From Ralstonia insidiosa (GTDB lineage: Bacteria; Pseudomonadota; Gammaproteobacteria; Burkholderiales; Burkholderiaceae): 64,000 nucleotides of DNA. The position numbers and the translations under genes are program-made. Where the stretch lies: positions 1,550,001 through 1,614,000 of the forward strand of contig NZ_VZPV01000001.1 of NCBI RefSeq assembly GCF_008801405.1. Reading direction: 5' to 3'. The stretch's first letter is position 1. Each line of letters opens with the position of its first letter. The notes below the pieces were generated by a model that saw nothing but the letters and a program-made list of their open reading frames with translations, was not told the DNA's origin and ran no database searches. Shown piece by piece: positions 10,487 through 19,302 of this stretch.

Positions 10487-11134
10487 ATGCCTACCGTCCT
10501 CGTCACCGGTTTTGATCCGTTCGAGAACGAACCCATCAATCCATCATGGGAAGCCGTGCGCACGCTCGACGGCCAGGGGATCGCCGGCGCCGAGATCATC
10601 GCGCGCCAGTTGCCGACCATCTTCGGTGAATCCAACAAGGTGCTCGGCAAGCTGCTGCAGACGTTGCACCCGGATGTGGTGATCGCCGTGGGGCAAGCTG
10701 GCGGTCGCGCCGAGATGGCGATCGAGCGCATCGCCATCAATGTGGACGATGCGCGCATTGCCGACAACGCGGGCAAGCAGCCCATCGACATCGCCATCGC
10801 AAGTGATGGACCTGCAGCGTATTTTTCGACGCTGCCGATCAAGACGATCGTGCGCGAATTGCGTGCGGGCGGGGTTCCCGCGGCGGTCTCGCAGACGGCG
10901 GGGACGTTTGTCTGCAACCACGTCTTCTATGGGCTGATGCACGCCATCGCCCGTCACAAGCTGCCCACGCGTGGCGGCTTCATCCACATCCCGTATCTGC
11001 CGTCGCAGTCTGCCAAGCATCCGGGGCAGCCGAGCATGGCGCACGACACCATCGTCGCCGGCTTGCGCATTGCCATCGAGACGACGCTGCGCACGCTGCA
11101 CGACGTACGCGAAACGGGCGGCCAACTGCACTAG
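10487..11134 (+). CDS. pcp: Pyroglutamyl-peptidase I (pyrrolidone-carboxylate peptidase)
   Basis: 215 residues, the family's usual length. It starts VLVTGFDPFENEPINPSWEAV, holds the active-site glutamate region GQAGGRAEMAIERIAIN, the catalytic cysteine in QTAGTFVCNHVFYGLM and a histidine in GFIHIPYLPSQ. It removes N-terminal 5-oxoproline from peptides in the cytoplasm, feeding the 5-oxoprolinase encoded upstream. A GCAGGAG-type ribosome site precedes the ATG. Confidence 0.96.
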   Translation: MPTVLVTGFDPFENEPINPSWEAVRTLDGQGIAGAEIIARQLPTIFGESNKVLGKLLQTLHPDVVIAVGQAGGRAEMAIERIAINVDDARIADNAGKQPIDIAIASDGPAAYFSTLPIKTIVRELRAGGVPAAVSQTAGTFVCNHVFYGLMHAIARHKLPTRGGFIHIPYLPSQSAKHPGQPSMAHDTIVAGLRIAIETTLRTLHDVRETGGQLH

Positions 11135-11174
11135 TCAGCTGCCGCCCGTTTGGGGTGGTGGAGCGCGTGCCGGA

Positions 11175-11933
11175 TCAGTCGGTCAGGCGCGTGTGGCGCT
11201 GCAGCTCGATGCGTACTGAAGTTCCTGGCGCAACATAGCCCGAGGTGACAGGCGCTGTGTCATCCAATGCGTGGTAGCGCTCGATTACCTCCGGCGCATC
11301 GTAGGTTTTGGCCACCGATCGAGCGGGAGCAGCAGGCGCTGCTGCGCGTCCGGTCGCGCGCGCAAGCGTGCGTGGCTTGGTGGCCGGGTCTGCCAACTTC
11401 GAGGGCTCGGGCGCCGCTTCCGCCTTCGGCTTGGCTGCGATATTGATATCGGGTGGCGCTTCGACGCTCGGTACGGCCTCAGTCTTGGCCGGCGCGGTTT
11501 CAACCTTGTCGGCGGCCGTATTGGCAGCGACGCTCGGTGCGGTGTCTGCGGCAAATGCGTCTTGCGGCACACTGGGCACGGGCGCCTGCGCGATTGCCGC
11601 GTACTGCGTCGGGTCAATGTGGGGAATCGGTCGCTGGCGCTTGCCGGTGTGCGAGCCGATCAACGCTGCAGCCACCGTGCATGCCACCCCGATCGCCAAG
11701 ACCGTCAAGCGCCGGTGCCATTGCGCTCGCGACACCTGATGCGCGGTTGCGGCCGCAGCCAGCCGTGCGTCGTCTTCTGCGCGCGCCAGGGTGGCGTGGA
11801 TCGCCCTTACGGCGTGACGCGGCGTGCCAAACGGTGGTGGCACGCGCACGAAGCCCGGTAGGCCCAGGTCGCCGTCAATGGTGAAGTTGAGAGAGTCCAC
11901 GTCCGTCTCCGCTGATGGCCGCAGAGGGCGCAT
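11175..11933 (-). CDS. Hypothetical single-pass membrane protein with Ala/Pro-rich exterior part
   Basis: 252 residues, not recognised. The N-terminal about 70 residues are soluble and charged, one hydrophobic helix follows (about residues 74-92: LTVLAIGVACTVAAALIG), then a low-complexity Ala/Pro/Lys/Glu-rich stretch (about 110-215) and a short ordered end. The plan resembles anti-sigma-factor-like or cell-envelope spacer proteins, but no ECF sigma gene is adjacent. It converges with pcp. The coding frame is supported by codon bias and length, not by homology I can name. Confidence 0.7.
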   Translation of the reverse strand: MRPLRPSAETDVDSLNFTIDGDLGLPGFVRVPPPFGTPRHAVRAIHATLARAEDDARLAAAATAHQVSRAQWHRRLTVLAIGVACTVAAALIGSHTGKRQRPIPHIDPTQYAAIAQAPVPSVPQDAFAADTAPSVAANTAADKVETAPAKTEAVPSVEAPPDINIAAKPKAEAAPEPSKLADPATKPRTLARATGRAAAPAAPARSVAKTYDAPEVIERYHALDDTAPVTSGYVAPGTSVRIELQRHTRLTD

Positions 11934-12085
11934 TGGCCGTGTGCGGTAACAGTCGACATGCTATGAGCCCGCCAGGAGGTGGTCGATCAGACTTCTCCTA
12001 AAACTGTTGAGGGATGTGTCGGAGACAGGCGGCCGCCAGCCTGCGGTGCATACCGCAAGCCAGGGGACAAATAGCGTGGAGTGTC

Positions 12086-12718
12086 TTACGGAGCGGGCGC
12101 CCAGTTCGGGTCGTTGAGCTGCTTTTCCAGCAGACGAATCTGCTGTTGCAGCGAATCAACCTGTGCTTTGTAGGCGCGGCGCTCGACGTCCAGGGCCTGG
12201 GTTTGCTGGCGCACGGTCTGCTGCTCTTCCAGCATTTTCTGGCGTTGCGCCTTCATGATGCGGACTTCCTGACCCAGCGAGGCAGCACGCTGCTCAGCGG
12301 CCTGAGCCTCACGCTCAAGCTGGGCTTTCTGGCCGGCGGTGACGGCGCGGCGCAGGTCATCTTCAGCCCAGACGCGAGTCTGGCGGGCGAGCGTGTCGTA
12401 CGCGCCTTCAGCCGGCGCGACCGACGCGAACTTGTACACGCGCCACAGTTCTTTGCGATACGACAGTGCGACGTAAGCGGTGGTGTCTTCGTTCACGAGC
12501 AGCAGGCTCGTGCCGTAGTCGCCGTTGTAGGTGGTGCGTAGCTCGGTCAGGCGCTTTTGTGCCAGCAACTGCTGCAGTTCGGCCACGGTGCCGGCAGAGG
12601 CGGCCGTGGCTGCAGCCGGCGCTTGGGGCGTCGCAGCTTGGGCATGCGCCAATCCGGTACCCGCAACGGAAGCTGCGGCAGCAAACGTGAGAACGGTTCG
12701 GCGGAAGACGAGAGACAT
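12086..12718 (-). CDS. DUF2968 family exported coiled-coil protein
   Basis: 210 residues with a signal peptide (ends near GLAHAQA, residue 28) and an Ala-rich linker. A conserved core LQQLLAQKRLTELRTTYNGDYGTSLL and ALSYRKELWRVYKF fits DUF2968 of Burkholderiales. The C-terminal half (about 115-200) is a long heptad-rich coiled coil. It is expected in the periplasm; function unknown. It is a monocistronic gene, and an unrelated minus-strand gene lies downstream. Confidence 0.8.
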   Translation of the reverse strand: MSLVFRRTVLTFAAAASVAGTGLAHAQAATPQAPAAATAASAGTVAELQQLLAQKRLTELRTTYNGDYGTSLLLVNEDTTAYVALSYRKELWRVYKFASVAPAEGAYDTLARQTRVWAEDDLRRAVTAGQKAQLEREAQAAEQRAASLGQEVRIMKAQRQKMLEEQQTVRQQTQALDVERRAYKAQVDSLQQQIRLLEKQLNDPNWAPAP

Positions 12719-12785
12719 CGCAAGAATCGGAAATCGGGGCCGACGCGACTATATCAGCTTTGCCCGCGGATTCCGGGGGGATTGG

Positions 12786-13664
12786 TCAGGCATCGTCAGC
12801 GGATGCGGCCGCAGACGAATCGCGTCGTCCAAAGTAGCGCGCCGGGGATTGCCCAAAGTACTGACGGAACATGGCGATGAAGTTGCTGGGCGAGGCGTAG
12901 CCCAGTGCGTCGGCCACGTTGGCTACCGGCTCACCGGCGGCCAGGCGTTCGAGCGCGTGGACCAGCCGGGCCTGGCGGCGCCATTGCGCGAAGCCGATGC
13001 CGGTTTCCGCCAGAAACAGCCGGTTGACCGTGCGTGGCGACACGCCGGCCCATTCGGCCCAGGCTTCCAGCGTGCGTGTATCACCCGGCGCATCGACCAG
13101 ACTTTGCGCGATGCGCGCCAGGCGCCGGTCGGTCGGCAGTGGCAGGTGCAGCGGCTCGCGTGGTGCGTGGCGCAGCTCGTCGAGCAGCACCGCGGCAATA
13201 CGCCGGCTTTCCGGCGAGAGGAATTCGTCGACAGGCCAGGTGACGGCACGGCGCACGAGCGCACGCATGACGTCGCTGATGCCAACCACGCATGGCCGGT
13301 CAGGCAGATCGGCGCAGCACGCGGGCGCAACCAGCACGAACCAGCCACTCATCACGCCGCTGATGGTGGCGCTGTGCATCTCGCCGGGGGGAATCCAGCC
13401 GGCGCGATGTGGCGGCAGGATCCACGAGCCATGCCGTGTGCGCACGTGCATCAGGCCGCTGTCCACGCAGAAGATCTGGCCGCGCAGATGGCTGTGCCAG
13501 TCAACTTCACGCGTGCCGAACTGGAGCCGGTCGTTGCTCTCGGCAGTGCCTACCACGGCGACGATCTCGGGGCCGTCTGTGCGTTCGCTGTACGCCTTGA
13601 GGGTGACCAGCTCGGCCGTGGGGCGGGCTGGCATGGCATCGCAGGTGCGAGGTTGCGCGCGCAT
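12786..13664 (-). CDS. AraC family transcriptional regulator
   Basis: Two-domain regulator of about 292 residues: an N-terminal AraC-type cupin (VDWHSHLRGQIFCVDSGLMHVRT) and a C-terminal double HTH (WAEWAGVSPRTVNRLFLAETG and VANVADALGYASPSNFIAMFRQYFG). An in-frame start exists further up at 13751, but it would run into the likely divergent promoter. The ATG at 13664 leaves 126 bp to the plus-strand gene at 13791, so this start is preferred. It is divergent from the monooxygenase pair and probably controls it (inference). Confidence 0.85.
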   Translation of the reverse strand: MRAQPRTCDAMPARPTAELVTLKAYSERTDGPEIVAVVGTAESNDRLQFGTREVDWHSHLRGQIFCVDSGLMHVRTRHGSWILPPHRAGWIPPGEMHSATISGVMSGWFVLVAPACCADLPDRPCVVGISDVMRALVRRAVTWPVDEFLSPESRRIAAVLLDELRHAPREPLHLPLPTDRRLARIAQSLVDAPGDTRTLEAWAEWAGVSPRTVNRLFLAETGIGFAQWRRQARLVHALERLAAGEPVANVADALGYASPSNFIAMFRQYFGQSPARYFGRRDSSAAASADDA

Positions 13665-13790
13665 GTGCGGTTGGCGGGTTTCCAATAGTTTCTGTCCAAA
13701 CCACGTTATCACGTCTTTGCTGCGGTGCGCGATAGTGACCCCACGGCCCACAGGGGCCGCTCATGGTCCGCAATCCGAGCAGAGGGAAAC

Positions 13791-14231
13791 ATGGCAGAAG
13801 CATTGGACAGATTCCGTATCTACGACATCTCGGCCTGGCCGATCGTGATGTTGCGCAGTGGCGCCCAGGCGCCAGGGTATGCGCCGCAGTGGGCGCGTGA
13901 GATGGAGGCGCTGTTGGCGCGCAACCAGCCGTTTGTGGTGATCCACGGCGTTCAGCAGATGGACGAGGCGCATGAAGATCGCCGGCTGCGTGCCATCTGG
14001 CTGAAGGGGAACAAGACGGCGCTTGCCAGGCAGTGCCGGGCGCTGGTCCACGTCGAGCCCGATCCAGTGCAGCGGCTGGCCGTGCGTGCGCAGGCAGCGA
14101 TTGCCGTGCAGGCATTCAAGGTGCCGATGGTGGTTGTCGCCAGTTTTGATGTGGCACTGGACGCCGCCCGGCGTGCGCTGGGCAATGACTCCGATCAATC
14201 GACGCCATTTACGGAGTGGGCCGATGTCTGA
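13791..14231 (+). CDS. Hypothetical protein coupled to the flavin monooxygenase gene
   Basis: 146 residues, all soluble, no signal peptide. The ATG at 13791 follows a GAGAGGGA ribosome site. I do not recognise the family. The text (WPIVMLRSGAQAPGYAPQWAREMEALL, HGVQQMDEAHEDRRLRAIWLKGNK) looks like a compact alpha/beta protein of the STAS-like or SpoIIAA-like size range, but that is weak. It overlaps the next gene by 8 bp, so the two are made together. Confidence 0.75.
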   Translation: MAEALDRFRIYDISAWPIVMLRSGAQAPGYAPQWAREMEALLARNQPFVVIHGVQQMDEAHEDRRLRAIWLKGNKTALARQCRALVHVEPDPVQRLAVRAQAAIAVQAFKVPMVVVASFDVALDAARRALGNDSDQSTPFTEWADV

Positions 14232-15381
14232 ACCATTGCATGTGACCATCATCGGCGCGGGACTGGGGGGATTGTGTCTCGCGCAAGGGCTGCGCCGTCG
14301 CGGTATCGCCTTCGATGTATTCGAGCGCGACGCCGCCATGGGTAGCCGTCCGCAGGGCTATCGCATCCGTATCGATGCTGCCGGGCAACGGGCGCTGCAG
14401 GACTGTCTGCCACCGTCGCGCTACACGCTGTTCCGCAAGACCTGCGCGGTGCCGGCGCGCCGCGTGAACCTGTTCGATCCGCATCTGCGTCCGGTGGATG
14501 GCCGTTGGGTCGATTCGTGGCGCGACGACGATGCCGATGAGCCCGCAGACCTGAACGCCCACCGCCAGACGCTGCGCGAGGTGTTGTTCGACGGCATCGG
14601 CAAGTGGGTGCACTTTGGGCGCGGGCATGTCCGTCACCGGTCGTGCGAAGACGGGCGCATCGAAGTGACATTCGACGACGGCTCGACGCTTGTGACTGAC
14701 GTGCTGGTCGGCGCTGATGGCGTGCACTCCGGCGTGCGGGCGCAGCGGCTGCCAGGGACCGAACCCGCATTGACCGATGCTTCCGTCATCTACGGCAAGA
14801 CGTATCTGACGCCCGCCGCGCTGGCGCGTATCGATGACCGGCTGCCCGGGAATACGACGATCGTCTTTGGCGATGGGCTGGCCGTCATCATCGATGCGAT
14901 GCGTTTTGCGATGTCACCCGCGCAACTCCAGCCTGGGCTGAGCGAAGTGGAACCGTATCTGTACTGGGCCGTGATCGCACAGAATCACCGGCTGGGTGCG
15001 AGTGGCAACGCCGATGCGAGCGTCGCAGGGCTCTCCCTCGGCTGGGCGCGCGGACTGCGTGCGCTGTTTGCCTATGGGGACGCGGCCTCGACCGTCATGC
15101 TGCCGGTGCGCGCCACGCAATCGTTGGTGCCGTGGGCAAGCGGCCGCGTGACCCTGCTTGGCGATGCGATCCACGCGATGAGCCCCGCGGGTGGCCTGGG
15201 TGCCAACACCGCGCTGACCGACGCGGCCAATCTGGTGGCATGGCTAGGCGAGGTACGGCAGGGGCGTGTGGGACTCGATGCGGCGATTGCCGGCTACGAG
15301 GCGGTGCTGCGGGAGACGACTGCCCGCGCGATCGACGCGTCGCGACAAGGCACGGATGTGCTGCTCGGGGCGTTGGCTTGA
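14224..15381 (+). CDS. FAD-dependent monooxygenase (PHBH fold)
   Basis: 385 residues. The N-terminal dinucleotide fold VTIIGAGLGGLCLAQGL binds FAD, DVLVGADGVHSGVR is the DG motif, and GRVTLLGDAIHAMSPAGGLGANTAL is the GD motif. Together these place it in the p-hydroxybenzoate-hydroxylase class (group A flavin hydroxylases), which act on aromatic or polyketide-like substrates with NAD(P)H. It starts inside the preceding small gene (8-bp overlap), with an AraC regulator divergent upstream. Substrate not predictable. Confidence 0.88.
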   Translation: MSEPLHVTIIGAGLGGLCLAQGLRRRGIAFDVFERDAAMGSRPQGYRIRIDAAGQRALQDCLPPSRYTLFRKTCAVPARRVNLFDPHLRPVDGRWVDSWRDDDADEPADLNAHRQTLREVLFDGIGKWVHFGRGHVRHRSCEDGRIEVTFDDGSTLVTDVLVGADGVHSGVRAQRLPGTEPALTDASVIYGKTYLTPAALARIDDRLPGNTTIVFGDGLAVIIDAMRFAMSPAQLQPGLSEVEPYLYWAVIAQNHRLGASGNADASVAGLSLGWARGLRALFAYGDAASTVMLPVRATQSLVPWASGRVTLLGDAIHAMSPAGGLGANTALTDAANLVAWLGEVRQGRVGLDAAIAGYEAVLRETTARAIDASRQGTDVLLGALA

Positions 15382-15401
15382 AAAGGGAGGGAGAAAGGGA
15401 C

Positions 15402-15491
15402 TGGCGGAAGCGGTGAGATTCGAACTCACGGATGGGTCACCCCATCGGCAGTTTTCAAGACTGCTGCCTTAAACCACTCGGCCACGCTTCC
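15402..15491 (-). tRNA. tRNA-Ser (anticodon TGA)
   Basis: 90 nt on the minus strand including CCA. The acceptor stem GGAAGCG pairs with CGCTTCC, there is a long variable arm (GATGGGGTGACCCATC region), a T arm GTTCGAATC, and the anticodon loop reads CTTGAAA with TGA in the anticodon position. Confidence 0.97.
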
Positions 15492-15565
15492 TTGTACTTC
15501 GCTGCGCGTTGCACGCAAGGCCGCCATTGTAGCGGCACATCGCGCAATGCGACAGCCGGCAACCG

Positions 15566-16834
15566 TCAGTTTTCGTCGTCGGCCAAGAACAATTCCTGCA
15601 GATCGTTCAGGAATCGCTGTCCCAGCTCGGTTGGGCGGATCGCCACATGGTCGCGCGAGAGCAGGCCGCGTTGTTCGGCGGCATCGAGTTCGCGCTCGAT
15701 CGTACGAAGCGGCAGGCCAGTGCGTTCCTGGAACAGCGTGACCGGAAAACCGTCCGTCAGGCGCAGCGCGTTGAGCATGAACTCGAATGGCAGATCCGCC
15801 GCGTCGACTTCGCGCTGCTCCTGCACGACGGCCGCGCCGCCTGCTGTTTCGGCCTGACGCAGATACGTGTCCGGATGCTTGTGCCGCATCTCGCGGATGA
15901 CCCGGTGCGGAAAGCTCAGCTTGCCGTGCGCGCCCGGCCCGATACCAAGATAATCGCCGAACTGCCAGTAGTTCAGGTTGTGCTTGCAGCGTTTGCCCGC
16001 CTTCGCATACGCCGAGACCTCGTAATGCTCGTAGCCAGCCGCAGCCAGCCGCGCATGAATCCAGTCCTGCATTGCAAACGCCGCGTCGTCGTCCGGCAAC
16101 GCGGGCGGGTACTTGGCGAAGTAGGTGTTCGGCTCCAGCGTCAGGTGGTACAGCGACACGTGGTTGGTATCGAACGACAGCGCGGCTTCCACATCGGCCT
16201 CGCACTCGGCGAGTGTCTGGCCGGGCAGGGCGAACATCAGGTCAAGGTTGATGTTGTCGAAGTGTGTGCGGGCGATGTCGATGGCCGCACGCGCTTCGGC
16301 GGAGCTGTGGATGCGGCCCAGCGCCTGCAGGTGTGCATCGTTGAAGCTCTGGATGCCGATCGACAGGCGGTTCACGCCGCTGGCGCGATAGCTGCGGAAG
16401 CGCTCGGCTTCGAACGTGCCGGGGTTCGCTTCCATTGTGATCTCGGCATCGGCATCGACGGGCAGCAGCATGCGGATGTCCGACAGCAGCCGGTCCAGTC
16501 CCTGCGCGGATAACAAACTCGGTGTGCCGCCGCCGATGAAGATGGTGTGCACATGCCGGCCCCACACCATCGGCAGCGCAGCTTCCAGATCCTGCCGCAC
16601 GGCCGCGAGAAAACGTTCTTCCGGAATGCCCTGGTCGGGCTCCGCATGCGAGTTGAAATCGCAGTACGGGCACTTGCGCACGCACCACGGCACGTGCACA
16701 TACAAGGACAGCGGCGGTGAAGCGGGCAGGCTGATCTTGCCCGGCTGCAGGAAGACGGAGGTGACTTTATCGCCGGTTTCAGCGGCGGTCGCGGAGGGCG
16801 TCTTGGCTGCGCCGGCGGGGTGAATCGGAATCAT
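15566..16834 (-). CDS. hemW: Radical SAM heme chaperone HemW
   Basis: About 422 residues. The radical SAM cluster motif WCVRKCPYCDFNSH (C-x3-C-x2-C) lies near residue 50, followed by TIFIGGGTPSLL and IGIQSFND. HNLNYWQFGDYLGIGPGAHG is typical of HemW/HemN-like proteins. HemW carries heme for insertion into respiratory enzymes; older annotations call it oxygen-independent coproporphyrinogen oxidase. An upstream in-frame ATG at 16855 would overlap rdgB by 14 bp; the ATG at 16834 avoids this. It ends a minus-strand run with rdgB and rph. Confidence 0.93.
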   Translation of the reverse strand: MIPIHPAGAAKTPSATAAETGDKVTSVFLQPGKISLPASPPLSLYVHVPWCVRKCPYCDFNSHAEPDQGIPEERFLAAVRQDLEAALPMVWGRHVHTIFIGGGTPSLLSAQGLDRLLSDIRMLLPVDADAEITMEANPGTFEAERFRSYRASGVNRLSIGIQSFNDAHLQALGRIHSSAEARAAIDIARTHFDNINLDLMFALPGQTLAECEADVEAALSFDTNHVSLYHLTLEPNTYFAKYPPALPDDDAAFAMQDWIHARLAAAGYEHYEVSAYAKAGKRCKHNLNYWQFGDYLGIGPGAHGKLSFPHRVIREMRHKHPDTYLRQAETAGGAAVVQEQREVDAADLPFEFMLNALRLTDGFPVTLFQERTGLPLRTIERELDAAEQRGLLSRDHVAIRPTELGQRFLNDLQELFLADDEN

Positions 16835-16841
16835 CGAAACT

Positions 16842-17447
16842 TCAAGCGTTTTCAAACAAGCGCAGCCGTTCGACCAGTTGCGCGAGAGCCTGTGCGCGAT
16901 GGCTCACGTTGTTCTTCTCGGCCTTCGTCAATTCAGCAGCGGTCTTGCCGAGATCGGGCAGCAGGAAGTAGGGGTCGTAGCCGAAGCCGCCATCGCCGCG
17001 CGGCGCGTCGATCACCTCGCCGAACCAGTTGCCCTCGGCAATGATGGGTTGCGGGTCATCAGCATGGCGGACGTAGACCAGCACGCAAACATAGTGTGCG
17101 CCGCGGTCGGCCTTGCCAGCCAGTTCTCGCACGAGGCGGGCGTTGTTGGCGGCGTCTGATTTCTCTTCGCCGGCCAGTTGCGCATAGCGCGCGGAGTACA
17201 CGCCCGGCGCGCCGTCCAGCGCGTGCACGCAGATGCCAGAGTCGTCCGCCAGCGCAGGCAGGCCCGAGGCACGGCTCGCGTGGCGCGCCTTGGTGAGTGC
17301 GTTTTCGACGAAGGTCGCGTAGGGCTCTTCCGCCTCGGGAATGCCGAGTGCGCCCTGCGGCGTCACGTCGAAGCCGAGCGGGGCGAGCAGTGCGTTGAAC
17401 TCCGTCAGCTTGCCGGCGTTATTGGAAGCGAGAACGATCTTGCGCAT
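16842..17447 (-). CDS. rdgB: XTP/dITP diphosphatase (non-canonical purine NTP pyrophosphatase)
   Basis: 201 residues from the start MRKIVLASNNAGKLTEF, the classic HAM1/RdgB opening (SNNxGK). FVENALTKARHAS, LADDSGICVHAL and GDGGFGYDPYFL are the other conserved blocks. It hydrolyses ITP, XTP and dITP to keep them out of nucleic acids. An in-frame start 15 bp further up is possible but adds unconserved residues. It lies 11 bp after rph. Confidence 0.95.
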   Translation of the reverse strand: MRKIVLASNNAGKLTEFNALLAPLGFDVTPQGALGIPEAEEPYATFVENALTKARHASRASGLPALADDSGICVHALDGAPGVYSARYAQLAGEEKSDAANNARLVRELAGKADRGAHYVCVLVYVRHADDPQPIIAEGNWFGEVIDAPRGDGGFGYDPYFLLPDLGKTAAELTKAEKNNVSHRAQALAQLVERLRLFENA

Positions 17448-17458
17448 GGCGACCTTGC

Positions 17459-18181
17459 TCACAGGCCCAGCGCCTGCTTCTGCAGGCCGATCAGCGTGCG
17501 GATGCCCTGGTCGGCCAGGCCGAGCAACGCGTCCATTTCCGCGCGCGAGAACGGCGTGCCTTCAGCCGTGCCTTGCACTTCCACAAAGCCGCCGCTGCCC
17601 GTCATGACGACGTTCATGTCGGTATCGCAGGCGGAGTCTTCCGGGTAGTCCAGATCGAGCACCGGCACGCCATCGACCACGCCCACTGACACCGCTGCGA
17701 CGAAGTCGCGTATCGGCTGTGCGCCCTCGGGCAACTGGCCTTTTGCGCGCATGGCAGAGATGGCGTCATGCGCCGCCACGAACGCACCGGTAATGCTGGC
17801 CGTACGCGTGCCGCCGTCGGCCTGGAGCACGTCGCAGTCGAGGTGGATGGTGTATTCGCCCAGCGCCGCCAGATCGAACACCGAACGCATTGCCCGGCCG
17901 ATCAGGCGCTGGATTTCCTGCGTGCGGCCGGTTTGCTTGCCGCGCGCGGCTTCGCGGTCGGAGCGGGTGTGCGTGGAGCGCGGCAGCATGCCGTATTCGG
18001 CCGTCACCCAGCCTTCGCCGCTGCCTTTCTTGTGCGGCGGCACCTTGGGCAGCACGCTGGCCGTGCAGAGCACTTGGGTATCGCCAAAGCACACCAGCAC
18101 CGAGCCTTCTGCATGGCGCGTGAAGTGGCGGGTAAGGGTGACGGGGCGGAGTTGATCGGACTGACGGCCGCTGGGACGCAT
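17459..18181 (-). CDS. rph: Ribonuclease PH
   Basis: 240 residues from MRPSGRQSDQLRPVTLTRHF, exactly the family's start. EGSVLVCFGDTQVLCTASV, GWVTAEYGMLPRSTHTR, GRTQEIQRLIGRAMR and DLDYPEDSACDTDMNVVMT match the phosphorolytic 3' exoribonuclease that trims tRNA precursors. The open frame continues far upstream without a stop, but the conserved start fixes the gene at 18181. It is in one minus-strand run with rdgB and hemW. Confidence 0.96.
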   Translation of the reverse strand: MRPSGRQSDQLRPVTLTRHFTRHAEGSVLVCFGDTQVLCTASVLPKVPPHKKGSGEGWVTAEYGMLPRSTHTRSDREAARGKQTGRTQEIQRLIGRAMRSVFDLAALGEYTIHLDCDVLQADGGTRTASITGAFVAAHDAISAMRAKGQLPEGAQPIRDFVAAVSVGVVDGVPVLDLDYPEDSACDTDMNVVMTGSGGFVEVQGTAEGTPFSRAEMDALLGLADQGIRTLIGLQKQALGL

Positions 18182-18282
18182 GTGGGGTCTCGCTTGAGAA
18201 AACGGATAGCCCGACATGATACCGGCCCGCGCTGCCGGTGTAATGCGGGCAGGGCGGGCCGGTGTGGACAGCGAGGAGACGC

Positions 18283-19197
18283 TCAGCGCGTCAGATTGCT
18301 GGTCTTGTCGATGGCGGCGCGGATCTCGGCGATGGAGCGCTCGATTTCCTCTTCCGACATCAGCCCCGACTCGCCGCCCGGCGCGTCGAGGATGGAGGTG
18401 GTGAAGGCGTTCAGCGGCAGGGTGTCGGTCTGCACAGAATCCTGCGTGGTGGTCACCGCGTCCAGCTCCCACATCATGGCGATGGCGGTGGTGTTGTCGG
18501 CCGTGTCGCCGGCATTGCGCAGTGCGCGGGCAATCAGTTCCGGAATCGCCTGTGTGACCGAAAAGCTCGTGCAGGTGTCGACCAACTCGTCTTCTTGCAC
18601 GCTGCCCCACAGGCCGTCGGAGCACAGCATGGCGACGTCGCCCGGCTCCAGGTTGGCCGGGCCGCCGATGTCGATCAGCGGCAGGTTGGGCGAGCCCAGG
18701 CAGTTGTAGATCTTGTTGCGCTCGGGGTGGTGCGCGACCTGCATTGGCAGCACGCGGTCCTGCTGCAGGAGGTTCTCGATCTTGGAGTGATCGCGTGTGC
18801 GCGTCACCAGCTCGCCCTTGCGCATCAGGTACATGCGCGAATCGCCGGCGTGCGCCCAATGCAGCGAGCCGCGCTGCGCCAGCGCGCAGACGATGGTGGT
18901 GCGTGGCGCATCCGGCAGACCATTCGTCTCCGCATAGCGGTGGATGTCGCGGTGCGCGAGCATGATGCTCTCGTGCAGGAAGTCGTGCGGATTGCGGATC
19001 GACGGGCGGGCGTGGCGCTGGAATTGGCGCGCCATGGTTTGCAGTGCCTGCTGGGCCGCGACCTCGCCCAGCGAGTGTCCGCCCAGGCCATCGCACAGCA
19101 CCATCAGCATGGCATCGCGCGTGAAGCAGTACCCCATGCGGTCCTGGTTGACGCGTCGCGCGCCCTTTTTGCTTTCTTGATAGACCGAGAATCGCAT
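18283..19197 (-). CDS. PP2C-type protein Ser/Thr phosphatase
   Basis: 304 residues from MRFSVYQESKKGARRVNQDR. The metal-binding motifs are RRVNQDRMGY, MVLCDGLGGH (DGxGG), HAGDSRMYLMRKGEL and AMLCSDGLWG. It should dephosphorylate Ser/Thr-phosphorylated proteins with Mn/Mg. The gene sits about 100 bp downstream of a Ser/Thr kinase gene in the same direction, the usual antagonistic pair. The open frame extends upstream, but the domain begins at this ATG. Confidence 0.93.
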   Translation of the reverse strand: MRFSVYQESKKGARRVNQDRMGYCFTRDAMLMVLCDGLGGHSLGEVAAQQALQTMARQFQRHARPSIRNPHDFLHESIMLAHRDIHRYAETNGLPDAPRTTIVCALAQRGSLHWAHAGDSRMYLMRKGELVTRTRDHSKIENLLQQDRVLPMQVAHHPERNKIYNCLGSPNLPLIDIGGPANLEPGDVAMLCSDGLWGSVQEDELVDTCTSFSVTQAIPELIARALRNAGDTADNTTAIAMMWELDAVTTTQDSVQTDTLPLNAFTTSILDAPGGESGLMSEEEIERSIAEIRAAIDKTSNLTR

Positions 19198-19302
19198 TGC
19201 GGCTATTGAGGTTTCGGTGAAGGGAGGCGGTACGGCGGCTGGTCCCGTCCAGCGCTGCACCGTGTTGGAATCATACTCCGCCAACAGAAGGCAACTCGGC
19301 GG

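Noticed and set aside
18182..19096. Upstream extension of the rph frame
   Set aside because: RNase PH starts at a conserved MRPSGR; the rest is antisense-type Arg/Pro/His-rich text overlapping the phosphatase gene.
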